A DNA stretch of 64,000 bases, from contig CAVUCE010000008.1 of NCBI GenBank assembly GCA_963739985.1, positions 310,001-374,000 of the forward strand, written 5' to 3'. Origin of the DNA: CAVUCE01 sp963739985. GTDB lineage: Bacteria; Bacteroidota; Ignavibacteria; Ignavibacteriales; Ignavibacteriaceae. Position 1 is the first letter of the stretch. Every line of letters starts with the position of its first letter. Position numbers and translations under genes: made by a program. The notes under the pieces were generated by a model. That model saw nothing but the letters and a program-made list of their open reading frames with translations. It searched no databases and was not told the DNA's origin. Below, one piece after another: positions 1 to 10,475 of this stretch.

Positions 1-828
1 ATCAAGTAAAATTCTTCCTCTCATAGAATTCTGAATTGATTCAGGCTGTTCCATAATTTCTTTTAACATGAAATGAGAATAGCCGCCTTTATCAATTTCA
101 TCAAGCGACATAGTTATTTCCAGAACTTCCTTTTCAACTTCAACATCAGCTATTGTCTTAGCACAAAAATGATCATTATAGAGTTCAACAAGTTCTCCGT
201 CTTCTAAATAGACGACTTGCTTTGTGTGAGCTAATATGGCGGATACGTCGGAAGCAATAAAATTTTCATTCTCACCAATACCAATTACTAAAGGAGAACC
301 TTTTCTTGCTGCAATAAGTTTATCAGGTTCTTTATCGTAAACAACTGCAATTCCATACGTACCCTCGACTTCATTTAGTGCAAGTCTAACTGATTTAAAT
401 AAAGTAAAACCTTTTTTCAAAAAGCTATCTATTAAATGAGGCAAAACTTCGGAATCTGTTTCAGTCGTAAAATTATATCCCATTTTCATCAAGCCCGATC
501 TTAAGGTTTGATAATTTTCGATGATACCGTTATGTATAACAAATAAATTCTTTGCAGTATTGAAATGCGGGTGTGCGTTTATCTCATTCGGAACTCCGTG
601 AGTTGCCCATCTAGTATGCCCAATTCCAATGTTTGATTTTAGTTTCATATCTTCAATCTTGTCTTCAAGTAATGAAACTTTTCCTTTATTTTTAACAATA
701 ATGGGAATACCATCTGATATAATTCCAATTCCGGCGGAGTCATATCCTCTATATTCTAATCTTTTTAAACCGTTTATTAAAATAGGAACACAATTCTTAT
801 TGCCGATATATCCAACGATACCGCACAT
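1..828 (-). CDS. glmS: Glutamine--fructose-6-phosphate aminotransferase, N-terminal part (runs off the window)
   Basis: The gene makes glucosamine-6-phosphate from fructose-6-phosphate and glutamine, the entry to UDP-GlcNAc for peptidoglycan and LPS. Translation from the ATG at 828 begins MCGIVGYIGN, the class II glutamine amidotransferase start in which Cys2 becomes the N-terminal nucleophile. It continues with RLEYRGYDSAG, GHTRWATHG and HNGIIENY, all typical of GlmS. The 276 codons seen cover the glutaminase domain and the start of the linker; the two SIS isomerase domains lie beyond position 1. A GAGG sequence about 8 bases upstream of the ATG can serve as ribosome binding site. The gene follows the PorU-like gene on the same strand but has its own likely promoter. 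Confidence 0.96.
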   Translation of the reverse strand, partial: MCGIVGYIGNKNCVPILINGLKRLEYRGYDSAGIGIISDGIPIIVKNKGKVSLLEDKIEDMKLKSNIGIGHTRWATHGVPNEINAHPHFNTAKNLFVIHNGIIENYQTLRSGLMKMGYNFTTETDSEVLPHLIDSFLKKGFTLFKSVRLALNEVEGTYGIAVVYDKEPDKLIAARKGSPLVIGIGENENFIASDVSAILAHTKQVVYLEDGELVELYNDHFCAKTIADVEVEKEVLEITMSLDEIDKGGYSHFMLKEIMEQPESIQNSMRGRILLD

Positions 829-879
829 TAATAACCTCGCTAATTTAATAAAGAATGAAATTACTGAGCCAAGAAAAGC

Positions 880-907
880 ACTATAGTATAGGAGAGCTAA
901 ACTGCAA
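880..907 (-). promoter_or_regulatory. Likely sigma-70-type promoter of glmS
   Basis: Read on the minus strand, TTGCAG (907-902) is followed after 16 bases by TATAGT (885-880). This would start transcription near 873 and leave a leader of about 45 bases before the glmS ATG at 828. A long A/T tract lies just upstream of the -35 box. The call rests on motif match only. Confidence 0.45.
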
Positions 908-965
908 AAAAAAAATTAAATGTGGATGTAAATGCCCTCGCATAAATTAATAAAAATACAAAGAC

Positions 966-3900
966 CTATCTGACTCTAGCTAATTTTTGTGTTACGGATT
1001 TTGTAGTTCCATTAATTTTAGAAACAATTTTATAAAAATATAAACCATTTGCAACTTCATCACCGTCTTGATCGCGTCCGTTCCAATAAATCTTATTAAA
1101 GCCAATTTTAATTTGAGATGCCGGTATCCTCATTTCACGAATTAACCTTCCGGCAACGGTATATATTTTTATCGAAAAATCATCCGGCAATTCACTTCCG
1201 GTTAATTCAAAAGTAAAATAAGTATCATTCTTAAATGGATTTGGATAATTGTAAACGTCTCTTAAATCAGATTCGTTAGATACAAAGAATGATATGCGGT
1301 AACTTGTAGTATCAAAGTAATTGTTTGAAGCATCTTTTGCAAAGATGGAAAGAGTATGTTCTCCATCTTTAAGAGCAGGTTTCCATTCAACAGTAGCCTT
1401 AGAGTTTGGATATTGAGTGTAAGTAAATTTAAGATCGGAGCGGTTCATACTTAGTGGATTATCATCGAACACAATCGAAAAATCTGTTGTATCAAGTGGT
1501 AAAGGACTATTATCTTTTAGTGTAATTTCTATTTTAGGCTTCGCGGAAATTACATCTCCATCGTATATTTCATTTCCGTCAAATGTAATTGAAAACATCG
1601 GCGGAACAGAATCACGGGATACGAAGAAGGATTTTTCCAAAATATTATTAAAGCTATAAAACTCAGGCTCATTTAAAGTGGCTACAACTTTAATCTTATT
1701 ACTTTGGTGCAATATATTAGTATTTATAGATGTAGATACTGCCCTAGTTGAATCTTGCGGAATTATTACCCCGATTGTTTGGAATGGCGCATCCGCATTA
1801 TTTAAATAAAAATGAAACGCTGCTGTATCTGCAGATGAGTAGCCGAAATTATCCGCTCGAAGAGTCATATCTATAGGTAACCCTTGCATTACTGTATCAG
1901 CAGAAAATATTAAATTTGAATTATCAATAGATAATTCAGGGAGTGAAGAATAATCAATTGCTAAAGAAGATAATGAAATTGGGTTTGAATCTGAGAAAGA
2001 TGAATCTACAAAATCGAATGCGATTTTTAAATTATTATATTTGCTAGAACTGATATTTGAAAGATTATACGGAGAGCTTACTTTTATGGCAAGCGTATCC
2101 CAATTTTTTGTAATTTTATTCTCACCTAATACATTAGCGCTAAATATTCCATTTCCATTGTTTTTATTAATGCTGTAAGCAAGGTTTTTCCATTTAATTG
2201 ATGGTCCGATCGAAGGAGAAACTACAGATCCTCTAGCATCTTTATATCTTCCTTTAAATTTTGAAAATTTAGTTTCTTTACCTCTAAATGTAGAAGCATA
2301 AATTAAATTATTTGTGTAATCATAGCACCATGCATAGTAGCTTTGGAATGGTGTGTAAGTTATCCACTCTTCCTCAAAAGTACCATCAGAAATTTTAATT
2401 CTTCGCATAAAATCGTTATCAAAATATTCTGTAGGATAGATGTATCCATCAGCAACAAAGAAATCTGAGAAAGTCTGATTGTAACTTGAGCCGGAAAGGA
2501 CAAAATCCGGTCTAGATTTTATCCAACCATTTTTAGGCGATAAAGTCCTCAATACGTATTTACTATTTCCCAAAGAATCTTTAACTGTGAGATTGTATAC
2601 CAAATTACTATCTGCTGCCAAGTAAAATGCACCGTCTTCATTCTTACCGGTATCGAAGCCTAATAAACCTTGTGGGATTTTTACTTTTGAAGTATCTCCA
2701 GTTACTGGATCAACTTTAAGTAAATTATTTTTGCTTCCGTAAGCTATATACAAGTAACCATCCGGAAGATAAAACATCGAATTTTTTATCGGAGCATAGA
2801 AATTTGGTAAAGTACCATAAAATTTGCCTTTGATTGTTCCATTCATTCCGGTGCCAACCTTGTAAATTTTTGAATCTCCATTAGCATTATTATGAAGTGC
2901 GTAATACCAAATTTCCCCAAAGTATAAATAGGAACCATCCGTAGTAATAGCAGTCATGTTTACTGTATCAGGTATAGATGAATCTAAGTTAACATCCTCT
3001 AAAAAAGTCTTATTATCCGGATGTGGCGGCAAAGTACTTGTATTTAAAGTTAATCCGGAGGATGATAAATTCATGTTGTAGATATTATATTGTTCAAACT
3101 GCTTACCGGAAGCGGAATAAGTAAATTGTTTTTGATTACTTACCGTAAAAGACCTGGGGAGACTCCATTTACTCGAATCTTTTCCATCATAAATTCTTGA
3201 TCTCCAAAAATAAATACCATGATTAAGATTTGGTGATTTCCATTTTACGATTCCAGCATTAGGTGCTAATGACGAAGATTTAATTGGAGATGAAAATTCT
3301 AAATTAGTATCAATTTGAATGTAATAAGATAACGGATGAGATAGATATGTCCCTATATCTGAAATTTTAAATTCAATTGAATTTTCTTGTGAACTATAAC
3401 CATCGTATGGGCCAATAATATTTGGATAATTTAAATTGTAAACAGCCACTTGTAAACTAGCGGAATTATCCGAATGATCATCTTCCGGAACTTTATTATC
3501 CCCGTTAATTTGAACCGAAACATTATACAATCCCGCTTTCTTTGGAATCCATGTATAATATAAGGAATCAGTAATTCCAAATACCGGAATCTTCTGTTCT
3601 GCTAGATCATAAGCCGTATCGGGAGATTGTATGTGCATTTGAACTGTAACAGTATCATTAAAAGTTTTTATACCAACATTTTGTATGTTTACCTTAATAC
3701 TCAATGTATCATCAACCATAGGATTTTCTGAAGAGACATTAATTCCGGAAGATTGTATTTTAAAATCCGGTAAACTAGGAATTGCCAACGCAAATACAGG
3801 ATCACCTAAATAATCCAATAACTGAATTTGACTAACATTATATCCTGATGCAGGTAAACGGGTTTTCATACTTGTAAAAACATTTCCGGTTATATAATTA

Positions 3901-6680
3901 CGCTTGTTAAAAAACTCATCAAAGATTAGATTATCGACATTTTTAGCAACATTCCAATAAGTTAAACCAGAGTTACCGAAAAAGCCAATACTGCCTTTAC
4001 CGGGAACTTTATTAAACTGTTCTCCAAATACATCTTGATCATCAAAATGAGCTGTATAACAAGTTAAACTCAGGACTAAAGGCAATCTGCCGCCGTTATT
4101 CAATTGATAAATATCATCATTAAGAAAGACTAAATCCCATTGATAACCGCCTCCATGTCCATAATAATTTATAAGCACCGCTCCTTTATCAATTTCCTTC
4201 CTTATTTCCGGCCCGCCGCCCTGATATTGAAGATATTGTTGCTCTAAAGGATATCTCATAACTTTAGTGCTATAAATCCCATTAGGTATTAAGTAAGACT
4301 GTTCCAATTGAATACTGGCAGAATTTAAACCTAGTAATTTTTCGTCTGCTTCATTTAACCCAGAAGAAAGTAATAAAACGTTGCGTTTCCATTCCTTTGA
4401 GTTATCCTCAGGGTAATTGGCAAGTTTATCTAATATTATATTTCCTTGATTTACTGTTTCAATAGAAATTCTTCCAATGGCCAAATCGGGGTGAATATCA
4501 TTTCCTGAAACTGTAACAATATTATTATCACTTATTCCTTCACCTATATCATACGAGTAATAAGGAATGGACGGAACGTAGCAATTGCGGCTTGTAGATA
4601 AAATATGTCTATAATCGTGACTAAAATCCCCGATTAAAACTACATAGCTTGGTGCAGGTTTTTGCCAACTATCATAAGCATATTTTACAAAATCGTGTAA
4701 TGCATTTGGATTTACTAAACCAGTTGAAAATTCATTGTATATTTCATTGGTGTAAACAATTCTTATTCTTGGATTAACTATATTTTTATCCGGAAAATTT
4801 TGACTTCTTATTCGTTCTAATCTTTCAGCAACAGCCTTAAATTTTGGATTGCTAATAATTATATAATCCGCCCCGTTGTTTACACTTCGTAATGTTGAAA
4901 CTTCACTTAATTTCATTGAATCAGGAGAAAGATAATAATCTAAGCCGGCGCAAAAATAGTCTGTTGATGATGTAACAGAATCAGAGAATAAAATAGAGTT
5001 ATAATTATCATTACTTTTGTATGCCTTTATTATTTTATTTTTACTCGGAATAAAAACATTTATTGAATCACGTTTCCATTGCCATGTCCAAAATCTTATT
5101 TTACCAGTAACATTAGGAGGACTTGTAAAAGCATAATAAGTTGAGTCCGATCTATTATCTCTCCAGTATCCAATTTCAAACCAGTTAACTAAAATTTGAT
5201 CACTTTTTGTAATTGCACAAGCTGTTCCATCAACTTGTACCTGGATAATATTTCCAGTTGGATAAATTGGAAAATCATTTGCTCCCGTATTAATACTCTT
5301 TGAAAAAATAGCTATTTTTTGGCCGCCCCATCTTAACTGGCCAACTAATTTGCCGGTCAAATAAATGTTTGCCTTATGATCATTGCTACATGAAAGACTA
5401 TTAGTCTGACCATGTAAATAAATTTTCAAATCGATTTTATTCGAATCAGTATCCATATTGTTGGGAGAATTAAATCTCCCCTCAAATCCGTGAACAGGAG
5501 TTCCGTTTTCACCCGTTACTACATCCCAGTACCAAAAATCTCTATGATCATCTCCTGCATAACCCAAATTTTCAAAAAGTGAATCTCTTTCAAAATGTAA
5601 TGTAGTATAACTCGTTTGATAAGTATTGTCCCATTTAGTAATATTATCTTTTGAGATAGAGTAATTCAAACCACTTGTATCAGCTTGTGCTGAAAAGAAG
5701 TAAACGTTTGAATTATTGTAAATATTTATTGTTGTATATTCGGTTGGTGTAGGTGGATAGCCCACAAACTCAAAATAATCCCCCGTATCAAAAATACCAT
5801 TGTGATTAACATCCTCAGCTAAAATGGGAACTTGTTTCCCATTATTAAATAGTTCCATTTTGTTTAATGAAACACTATTCATTTGTAAACCACTACTTAT
5901 AATTTGATTATAATTAACTCTATAAAGGCCTTTTTTATTTACATAAATTTTTAAATAATTTTTATTTGGATTATACCATACAGCACTATCCGAAGCAGTT
6001 TTATACTGCAAATAATTATTGCCGCTCCAATTTATTGCTTGCTGATAATTAATTACGTTTTGTTGTAAGAAAGCATTTGTTTTATTATCAATATTATTAG
6101 CACTCGCAACTTTATTAAGTTGATTAGTACCGTAGTTAATTTGAAGTACTAATTTCTTATTAAAAACTAATTCTCGCGAAACGGGGTTATACTGAAATGG
6201 GGAACAATTCAAAATGATTAATCTAGCTGATCTATAATGATAATCATCAATTATTGAACTGCTAACTTCGGGAAAGAATTTGTTTTTTGCATAGACTTTA
6301 AGCGAACTCTGCGAAGGATCGATTTGACTATCTTTTGGATCAAATTTAGGAACAGGAAGAATAGATTTATTATTAAATTTTTCAGTTTCAACATTTTGTA
6401 TAATAACTTGCGGTTTTGCTTCTTGGGGAATTCCAATATGAACTAAATAATCCGGTAGCCAAGGTTCACCTTGCGTTCTAATTGAAAGATCACCACCGGA
6501 AATATAGGAAAATCGTTTTCCGTTTATTGTAGTATCTATAATTTTATAGTCTGCTCTATTAAAATCAATTTGAAGTTTAATGTGAGTATTGTTAGACTCA
6601 ATAATTCTATAATTTTGCGCTAAACTGATTTTACTGATTAGTAAAAAGAGTAATAATATATAAGTTATTTTTTGATTCAA
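966..6680 (-). CDS. porU: Giant C25 (gingipain-family) peptidase, PorU-like T9SS sortase with extra C-terminal domains
   Basis: The 1904-residue protein starts at a TTG (6680) that directly precedes a signal peptide (about residues 1-22). A long N-terminal region resembles a propeptide. The C25 catalytic domain spans about 605-966: VVLIGDFSHDY, then His842 in YYGHGGG and Cys874 in SLTCYTAHF, a spacing like the gingipain His/Cys pair. A CARDB-like domain (about 970-1080), an Fn3-like segment, a propeller-like region (about 1250-1480) and a further CARDB/Ig-like part follow. The end (about 1810-1904) has NYPNPF and a FlgD-like WNGRDQDGDEVANGLYFYKI fold typical of T9SS C-terminal domains. Bacteroidota PorU proteins are usually about 1100-1300 residues, so this one carries several hundred extra. 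It could be the sortase itself or a secreted C25 peptidase. It is the last gene of the polysaccharide train. Confidence 0.7.
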   Translation of the reverse strand: MNQKITYILLLFLLISKISLAQNYRIIESNNTHIKLQIDFNRADYKIIDTTINGKRFSYISGGDLSIRTQGEPWLPDYLVHIGIPQEAKPQVIIQNVETEKFNNKSILPVPKFDPKDSQIDPSQSSLKVYAKNKFFPEVSSSIIDDYHYRSARLIILNCSPFQYNPVSRELVFNKKLVLQINYGTNQLNKVASANNIDNKTNAFLQQNVINYQQAINWSGNNYLQYKTASDSAVWYNPNKNYLKIYVNKKGLYRVNYNQIISSGLQMNSVSLNKMELFNNGKQVPILAEDVNHNGIFDTGDYFEFVGYPPTPTEYTTINIYNNSNVYFFSAQADTSGLNYSISKDNITKWDNTYQTSYTTLHFERDSLFENLGYAGDDHRDFWYWDVVTGENGTPVHGFEGRFNSPNNMDTDSNKIDLKIYLHGQTNSLSCSNDHKANIYLTGKLVGQLRWGGQKIAIFSKSINTGANDFPIYPTGNIIQVQVDGTACAITKSDQILVNWFEIGYWRDNRSDSTYYAFTSPPNVTGKIRFWTWQWKRDSINVFIPSKNKIIKAYKSNDNYNSILFSDSVTSSTDYFCAGLDYYLSPDSMKLSEVSTLRSVNNGADYIIISNPKFKAVAERLERIRSQNFPDKNIVNPRIRIVYTNEIYNEFSTGLVNPNALHDFVKYAYDSWQKPAPSYVVLIGDFSHDYRHILSTSRNCYVPSIPYYSYDIGEGISDNNIVTVSGNDIHPDLAIGRISIETVNQGNIILDKLANYPEDNSKEWKRNVLLLSSGLNEADEKLLGLNSASIQLEQSYLIPNGIYSTKVMRYPLEQQYLQYQGGGPEIRKEIDKGAVLINYYGHGGGYQWDLVFLNDDIYQLNNGGRLPLVLSLTCYTAHFDDQDVFGEQFNKVPGKGSIGFFGNSGLTYWNVAKNVDNLIFDEFFNKRNYITGNVFTSMKTRLPASGYNVSQIQLLDYLGDPVFALAIPSLPDFKIQSSGINVSSENPMVDDTLSIKVNIQNVGIKTFNDTVTVQMHIQSPDTAYDLAEQKIPVFGITDSLYYTWIPKKAGLYNVSVQINGDNKVPEDDHSDNSASLQVAVYNLNYPNIIGPYDGYSSQENSIEFKISDIGTYLSHPLSYYIQIDTNLEFSSPIKSSSLAPNAGIVKWKSPNLNHGIYFWRSRIYDGKDSSKWSLPRSFTVSNQKQFTYSASGKQFEQYNIYNMNLSSSGLTLNTSTLPPHPDNKTFLEDVNLDSSIPDTVNMTAITTDGSYLYFGEIWYYALHNNANGDSKIYKVGTGMNGTIKGKFYGTLPNFYAPIKNSMFYLPDGYLYIAYGSKNNLLKVDPVTGDTSKVKIPQGLLGFDTGKNEDGAFYLAADSNLVYNLTVKDSLGNSKYVLRTLSPKNGWIKSRPDFVLSGSSYNQTFSDFFVADGYIYPTEYFDNDFMRRIKISDGTFEEEWITYTPFQSYYAWCYDYTNNLIYASTFRGKETKFSKFKGRYKDARGSVVSPSIGPSIKWKNLAYSINKNNGNGIFSANVLGENKITKNWDTLAIKVSSPYNLSNISSSKYNNLKIAFDFVDSSFSDSNPISLSSLAIDYSSLPELSIDNSNLIFSADTVMQGLPIDMTLRADNFGYSSADTAAFHFYLNNADAPFQTIGVIIPQDSTRAVSTSINTNILHQSNKIKVVATLNEPEFYSFNNILEKSFFVSRDSVPPMFSITFDGNEIYDGDVISAKPKIEITLKDNSPLPLDTTDFSIVFDDNPLSMNRSDLKFTYTQYPNSKATVEWKPALKDGEHTLSIFAKDASNNYFDTTSYRISFFVSNESDLRDVYNYPNPFKNDTYFTFELTGSELPDDFSIKIYTVAGRLIREMRIPASQIKIGFNKIYWNGRDQDGDEVANGLYFYKIVSKINGTTKSVTQKLARVR

Positions 6681-6749
6681 TTTATTACAAAGTCTTAATA
6701 ATAAAATTTAGTTTACTTGGATTAAAATCTAAACTTGAGACCAAAATAT

Positions 6750-8432
6750 CTAGTCATAAATAAGTTGTAAAGTCAGCCATGCAATATTTTCTCGTTCAAC
6801 ATTACCATTTTGTGAACTCTGTTTAAAAATATACGCTGCATTTAAATAAGTGCCATAATTAATTTCATAATTAAAATTTAGTTGTAATTTATCTTCGGTT
6901 TTCCTAATACCATCAAGTAAATTTACGTACTCAGGATCGTATAGCGTTAAACTTTCAAAAACATTTCCACCGACATTTAAGATTCTATTTCCGCTTGAAT
7001 CATAAATGTTGTCTCCATGCAAAGAATAAATATATTTTAAGCTAAAGTTAAAGTTTGATGAAAATCTATAGGAAACTTCTGCACTAATTCTTGAGGAATT
7101 CGGCTGCATATCGGCACCTAAAAGGTAACCATTATTCGTATATGTAAGAGCTTCACCTATTCCGGGATGAGAAAATATATATGGCCTTGCTTGCAGATAT
7201 TCAAGTTTTATTTTTAGGTCATTCGGTAGAATAGGATTAGTTAACATCATACCGGTTTGCCATTCAACACCGTTATTGTTCCGGTTCCAGTGCCCCTGGA
7301 ATAAAAGCTTAAAATCAATATCATCAAATATGATGGAAGAACTGACTTCCAATCCATTAGTTAATAAATATCTGCCGTCAAATGATAAGAATGAATTATC
7401 CAAATCATTCATAGATCTCTGTGCAGATTCCCAAAATAAAAACGGGTTGAGATATGCTAATTCAAAAGGTCTTCCTGAGTATATAATCATTTGAGTAATT
7501 CCAAAGTTTAGATTATTTGTTGCATTAAATCCTAACCGACTTATTGCTACATATTTGGAACTTTTGCTTTTTACATTTCCGATTAGCGAATCTATGTACG
7601 TTATTGTTGGTTGTTGAACTAGCCATCCATGAATAAAATCGTAACGTAATTTTTTATACGAAAAATTAAATTTAATGAAATCAAATAGCTGAGGATTATC
7701 GGATAGTATCGTTCTATCTAAATAACCATTCCCCCATAATATTCTTTCTCTACCTATTTCTAAATTAACTGCACCTTTCTCTAATCTCATATAACCTTTT
7801 GTCCCATCAAAGTAATTGATTGATGTGTGATTAAAGGAATAACTTTGAGCTATATTCTTATCGTTCAAAGCAACTTTTCTGTCACCCCAAACTACAGCAT
7901 TCGAACCTTGTACCAAAAATCCAAGCCAATCATCGTATGAGCCATAAAATGTACCACCTAGATTTAAAAAGGAAGCAGAAGATTTTTCTTTATCTGAATA
8001 GATGGATTTTAGTTGAAATACCGGATCGAGATAAAAGTTGACCAATGAATCATTATATGAGTAAATATGTTTTTGCGAATCATCAGCTAATTTTTCAAAA
8101 AATGTACTCGGGAAATCTGAAGTATAATTCACTGTATTAATTTCAGGAAGAAATTCCGTCTTAAGTTTCATAAGATAATTTAACTGTACATTGCTTAGTG
8201 AGCTTTTATTGTTATCAATAATTAAAATATCTTCAACAATTATCTTTCTAGAAAGCGGTAAAATAGTATCATCATATTTTTTAAGAACACCTTTAAGATG
8301 CATCTCTTTAAGAAATGAGTAAACCGGATTTTCGGCGGGAACAGTTTCTACTTGAGCAAAGTTACTATTTACAATAATAAATGAGCAAATTCCCCAGATA
8401 ATAAAAGTTTTAAACAGAGCAAAATATTTCAT
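6750..8432 (-). CDS. Wzi-like capsule assembly outer-membrane barrel
   Basis: The 560-residue protein has a signal peptide (about 1-27, ending in FAQ) and a short helical N-terminal region. The rest is a long series of alternating hydrophobic/polar strands ending in an aromatic strand (ITLQLIYD-type pattern, WLTLQLIYD), as expected for an outer-membrane beta-barrel. The motifs ERILWGNGYLDR and NPFLFWESAQRS match the capsule assembly Wzi family, whose members bind capsular polysaccharide at the cell surface. It lies between the PglF/CapD-like dehydratase and the PorU-like sortase on the same strand, which fits a role in holding the glycan made by this locus. The family call is from recognition of motifs and context; the ligand is unknown. 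Confidence 0.72.
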   Translation of the reverse strand: MKYFALFKTFIIWGICSFIIVNSNFAQVETVPAENPVYSFLKEMHLKGVLKKYDDTILPLSRKIIVEDILIIDNNKSSLSNVQLNYLMKLKTEFLPEINTVNYTSDFPSTFFEKLADDSQKHIYSYNDSLVNFYLDPVFQLKSIYSDKEKSSASFLNLGGTFYGSYDDWLGFLVQGSNAVVWGDRKVALNDKNIAQSYSFNHTSINYFDGTKGYMRLEKGAVNLEIGRERILWGNGYLDRTILSDNPQLFDFIKFNFSYKKLRYDFIHGWLVQQPTITYIDSLIGNVKSKSSKYVAISRLGFNATNNLNFGITQMIIYSGRPFELAYLNPFLFWESAQRSMNDLDNSFLSFDGRYLLTNGLEVSSSIIFDDIDFKLLFQGHWNRNNNGVEWQTGMMLTNPILPNDLKIKLEYLQARPYIFSHPGIGEALTYTNNGYLLGADMQPNSSRISAEVSYRFSSNFNFSLKYIYSLHGDNIYDSSGNRILNVGGNVFESLTLYDPEYVNLLDGIRKTEDKLQLNFNYEINYGTYLNAAYIFKQSSQNGNVERENIAWLTLQLIYD

Positions 8433-8516
8433 TACAAATTTAATTTAATCACATTTTTATTATTACAAAATCGCAAGGCTCTAACAATCCTAAACTCTAT
8501 TAAACAAAAGGGAAAA

Positions 8517-10475
8517 TTATTTTTTATTTGACTCAGCCTGAATTAAAACAGGATCATCATAAGAATTAACTTCGGTATCATAAAAATCCATCACATTTGA
8601 ATGCTGAAATGTTGGGACGTAATATTTAAGAATCGCAATCCAGTCCCTTTTAGAGGCATTTTCCTTCATATTCTTAAATTCTTCAACCATTGAGCTTACA
8701 GAATCTGAATTGTGATAACTAATCATGCGAGCTTTAAATATTTTCTCATGCGAAGTAGCTATAACTCCTTCTTCTGCTGTGAGAACTTCTTCAAAAAGTT
8801 TTTCGCCTTCTCTCATTCCGGTATATTTAATTTCAACATCCTTATCCGGAATTAAATTATTAAGCAGAATAAGATCTCTCGCTAAATCCACTATCTTAAT
8901 TGGTTCACCCATATCAAGTACAAAAACATCTCCGTTGCTTCCGGTGGCGGCAGCTTGTAGAACTAACGCAACAGCTTCGGGAATCGTCATAAAAAATCTT
9001 TTCATTTCAGGATGCGTAATTGTTAACGGACCCCCGTTATTAAGTTGTTCAAGAAAAACAGGTAAGACACTTCCCCTGCTTCCGATAACATTTCCGAATC
9101 TTACAGCAACAAAATTTGAGTTGCTGCTTTTTCCTGCACCTGTTACAATCTGTTCGGCAATACGTTTTGATGCGCCCATTATACTACTTGGATTTACTGC
9201 TTTATCGGTGGAAATTAAAACGAAACTCTCTACATTATATTTTCTTGCAGCGCTGGCAAGATTATTAGTTCCAACAATATTAACTCTTACTGCTTCCTCG
9301 GGAAATTTTTCCATGACGGGTACGTGTTTAAATGCAGCAGCATGAAAAACAACATCCGGTCGAAATTCATCAAATATTTTATCAACCTTATGGCTATTGG
9401 AAATATCACACAAAAATGAATTGATATCGCCTTGTTTATATTTTCTAGCAATTTGATTTTCTAAATCAGCAAGATCGCTTTCGTTTACATCAAGAATTCC
9501 AATCTTAACCGGATTATATGATATTACTTGACGGGCAATTTCCGAACCGATTGAGCCTGCAGCACCGGTAATTAAGACATTTTTATTTGCCAAAAATCCG
9601 CCAATGATTTTTGTATTAATTGAAACTGCTTGGCGGCCGATTAAATCGCTCATATTAATATCCCGGATATCTTTCGCTCCAACTTTAATTGTATCAGAGA
9701 TATCATTTATGGTAGAGACAACTTTAACATCGCTAACACCCGAGCGCCTGGCAATCTCAAATATTTTCCTATGAAACTTTCTATCTGCTGAAAGAACAGA
9801 AATTAATATTGAATCTATACGATAATTCTTTATTATTTCTTCAAGATTTTCGGTTGAACCTAAAACTCTTACTCCTTGCAAGTATAAGTTTTGCTTTGCG
9901 GGATCATCATCAATGAAACCGATTGGATAAAGTGTTCGAATTACACTTCTGTTTATATCTCTTAAAAGCTGTTCGCTGCTGCTTCCCGCTCCAACTATAA
10001 GTGTTCGCTTTAAAACTGAATTACCGATGCTTTGTCGCATAACTTCGAGATACATTCTTTTTGATATCTTGAATCCGGCGGAAAACATGAAACTCAAAAT
10101 AAAATCGATCCACACTACACTCCTTGGAAAACCGTTAAATGCAGAAATGTTAAACCCATAAATCAACACGAAAAGTATTCCAGTGCTAGTTAAGCAAGCT
10201 TTACCAATATTCGCCAAGTCTTGTAGCGAAACGTACCGCCAGGATATATCATAAAGTCTGAATGAATAAAAGACAATGAATTTTACAATAATGAACGCAA
10301 GAAGTGGAATTAAAAAAGTGTTATTAAATAAATACGGGTTCTGAGATTCGAATCTTATTTCGTATGCGATAGTTAGCGCTGCGGTAAACGCAATAAGATC
10401 AAAAAAAATGAAAGTGAATTTCCTGGTAACATTACTAGGTGATTCAAACAAAAGTTTAACTTTATCCCCTATCAT
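8517..10475 (-). CDS. Membrane-bound nucleoside-sugar 4,6-dehydratase, PglF/CapD/WbpM type
   Basis: This enzyme converts UDP-GlcNAc (or a related UDP-HexNAc) to the 4-keto-6-deoxy sugar, the first step to many amino sugars. It has about four membrane helices in residues 15-135. A first Rossmann domain follows (LIVGAGSSSEQLL, about 180), then the catalytic SDR domain with the nucleotide-binding loop TGAAGSIGSE near residue 303. The active site reads STDKAVNPSSIMGASKR near 431, where Met replaces the usual SDR Tyr, as in PglF/FlaA1. The length of 652 is normal for the long form. It overlaps the sugar-phosphate transferase gene by 4 bases. With the DegT aminotransferase two genes upstream it forms a complete route to a 4-amino-4,6-dideoxy sugar. 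Confidence 0.93.
   Translation of the reverse strand: MIGDKVKLLFESPSNVTRKFTFIFFDLIAFTAALTIAYEIRFESQNPYLFNNTFLIPLLAFIIVKFIVFYSFRLYDISWRYVSLQDLANIGKACLTSTGILFVLIYGFNISAFNGFPRSVVWIDFILSFMFSAGFKISKRMYLEVMRQSIGNSVLKRTLIVGAGSSSEQLLRDINRSVIRTLYPIGFIDDDPAKQNLYLQGVRVLGSTENLEEIIKNYRIDSILISVLSADRKFHRKIFEIARRSGVSDVKVVSTINDISDTIKVGAKDIRDINMSDLIGRQAVSINTKIIGGFLANKNVLITGAAGSIGSEIARQVISYNPVKIGILDVNESDLADLENQIARKYKQGDINSFLCDISNSHKVDKIFDEFRPDVVFHAAAFKHVPVMEKFPEEAVRVNIVGTNNLASAARKYNVESFVLISTDKAVNPSSIMGASKRIAEQIVTGAGKSSNSNFVAVRFGNVIGSRGSVLPVFLEQLNNGGPLTITHPEMKRFFMTIPEAVALVLQAAATGSNGDVFVLDMGEPIKIVDLARDLILLNNLIPDKDVEIKYTGMREGEKLFEEVLTAEEGVIATSHEKIFKARMISYHNSDSVSSMVEEFKNMKENASKRDWIAILKYYVPTFQHSNVMDFYDTEVNSYDDPVLIQAESNKK

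Noticed and set aside
629..886. Plus-strand open frame of 85 codons
   Set aside because: It is the antisense of the 5' end of glmS, whose translation is fully conserved.
8725..9345. Plus-strand open frame of 206 codons inside the dehydratase gene
   Set aside because: It lies wholly antisense to the conserved SDR domain, is rich in Ser/Leu/Pro as such shadows are, and has no recognisable domain or start signal.
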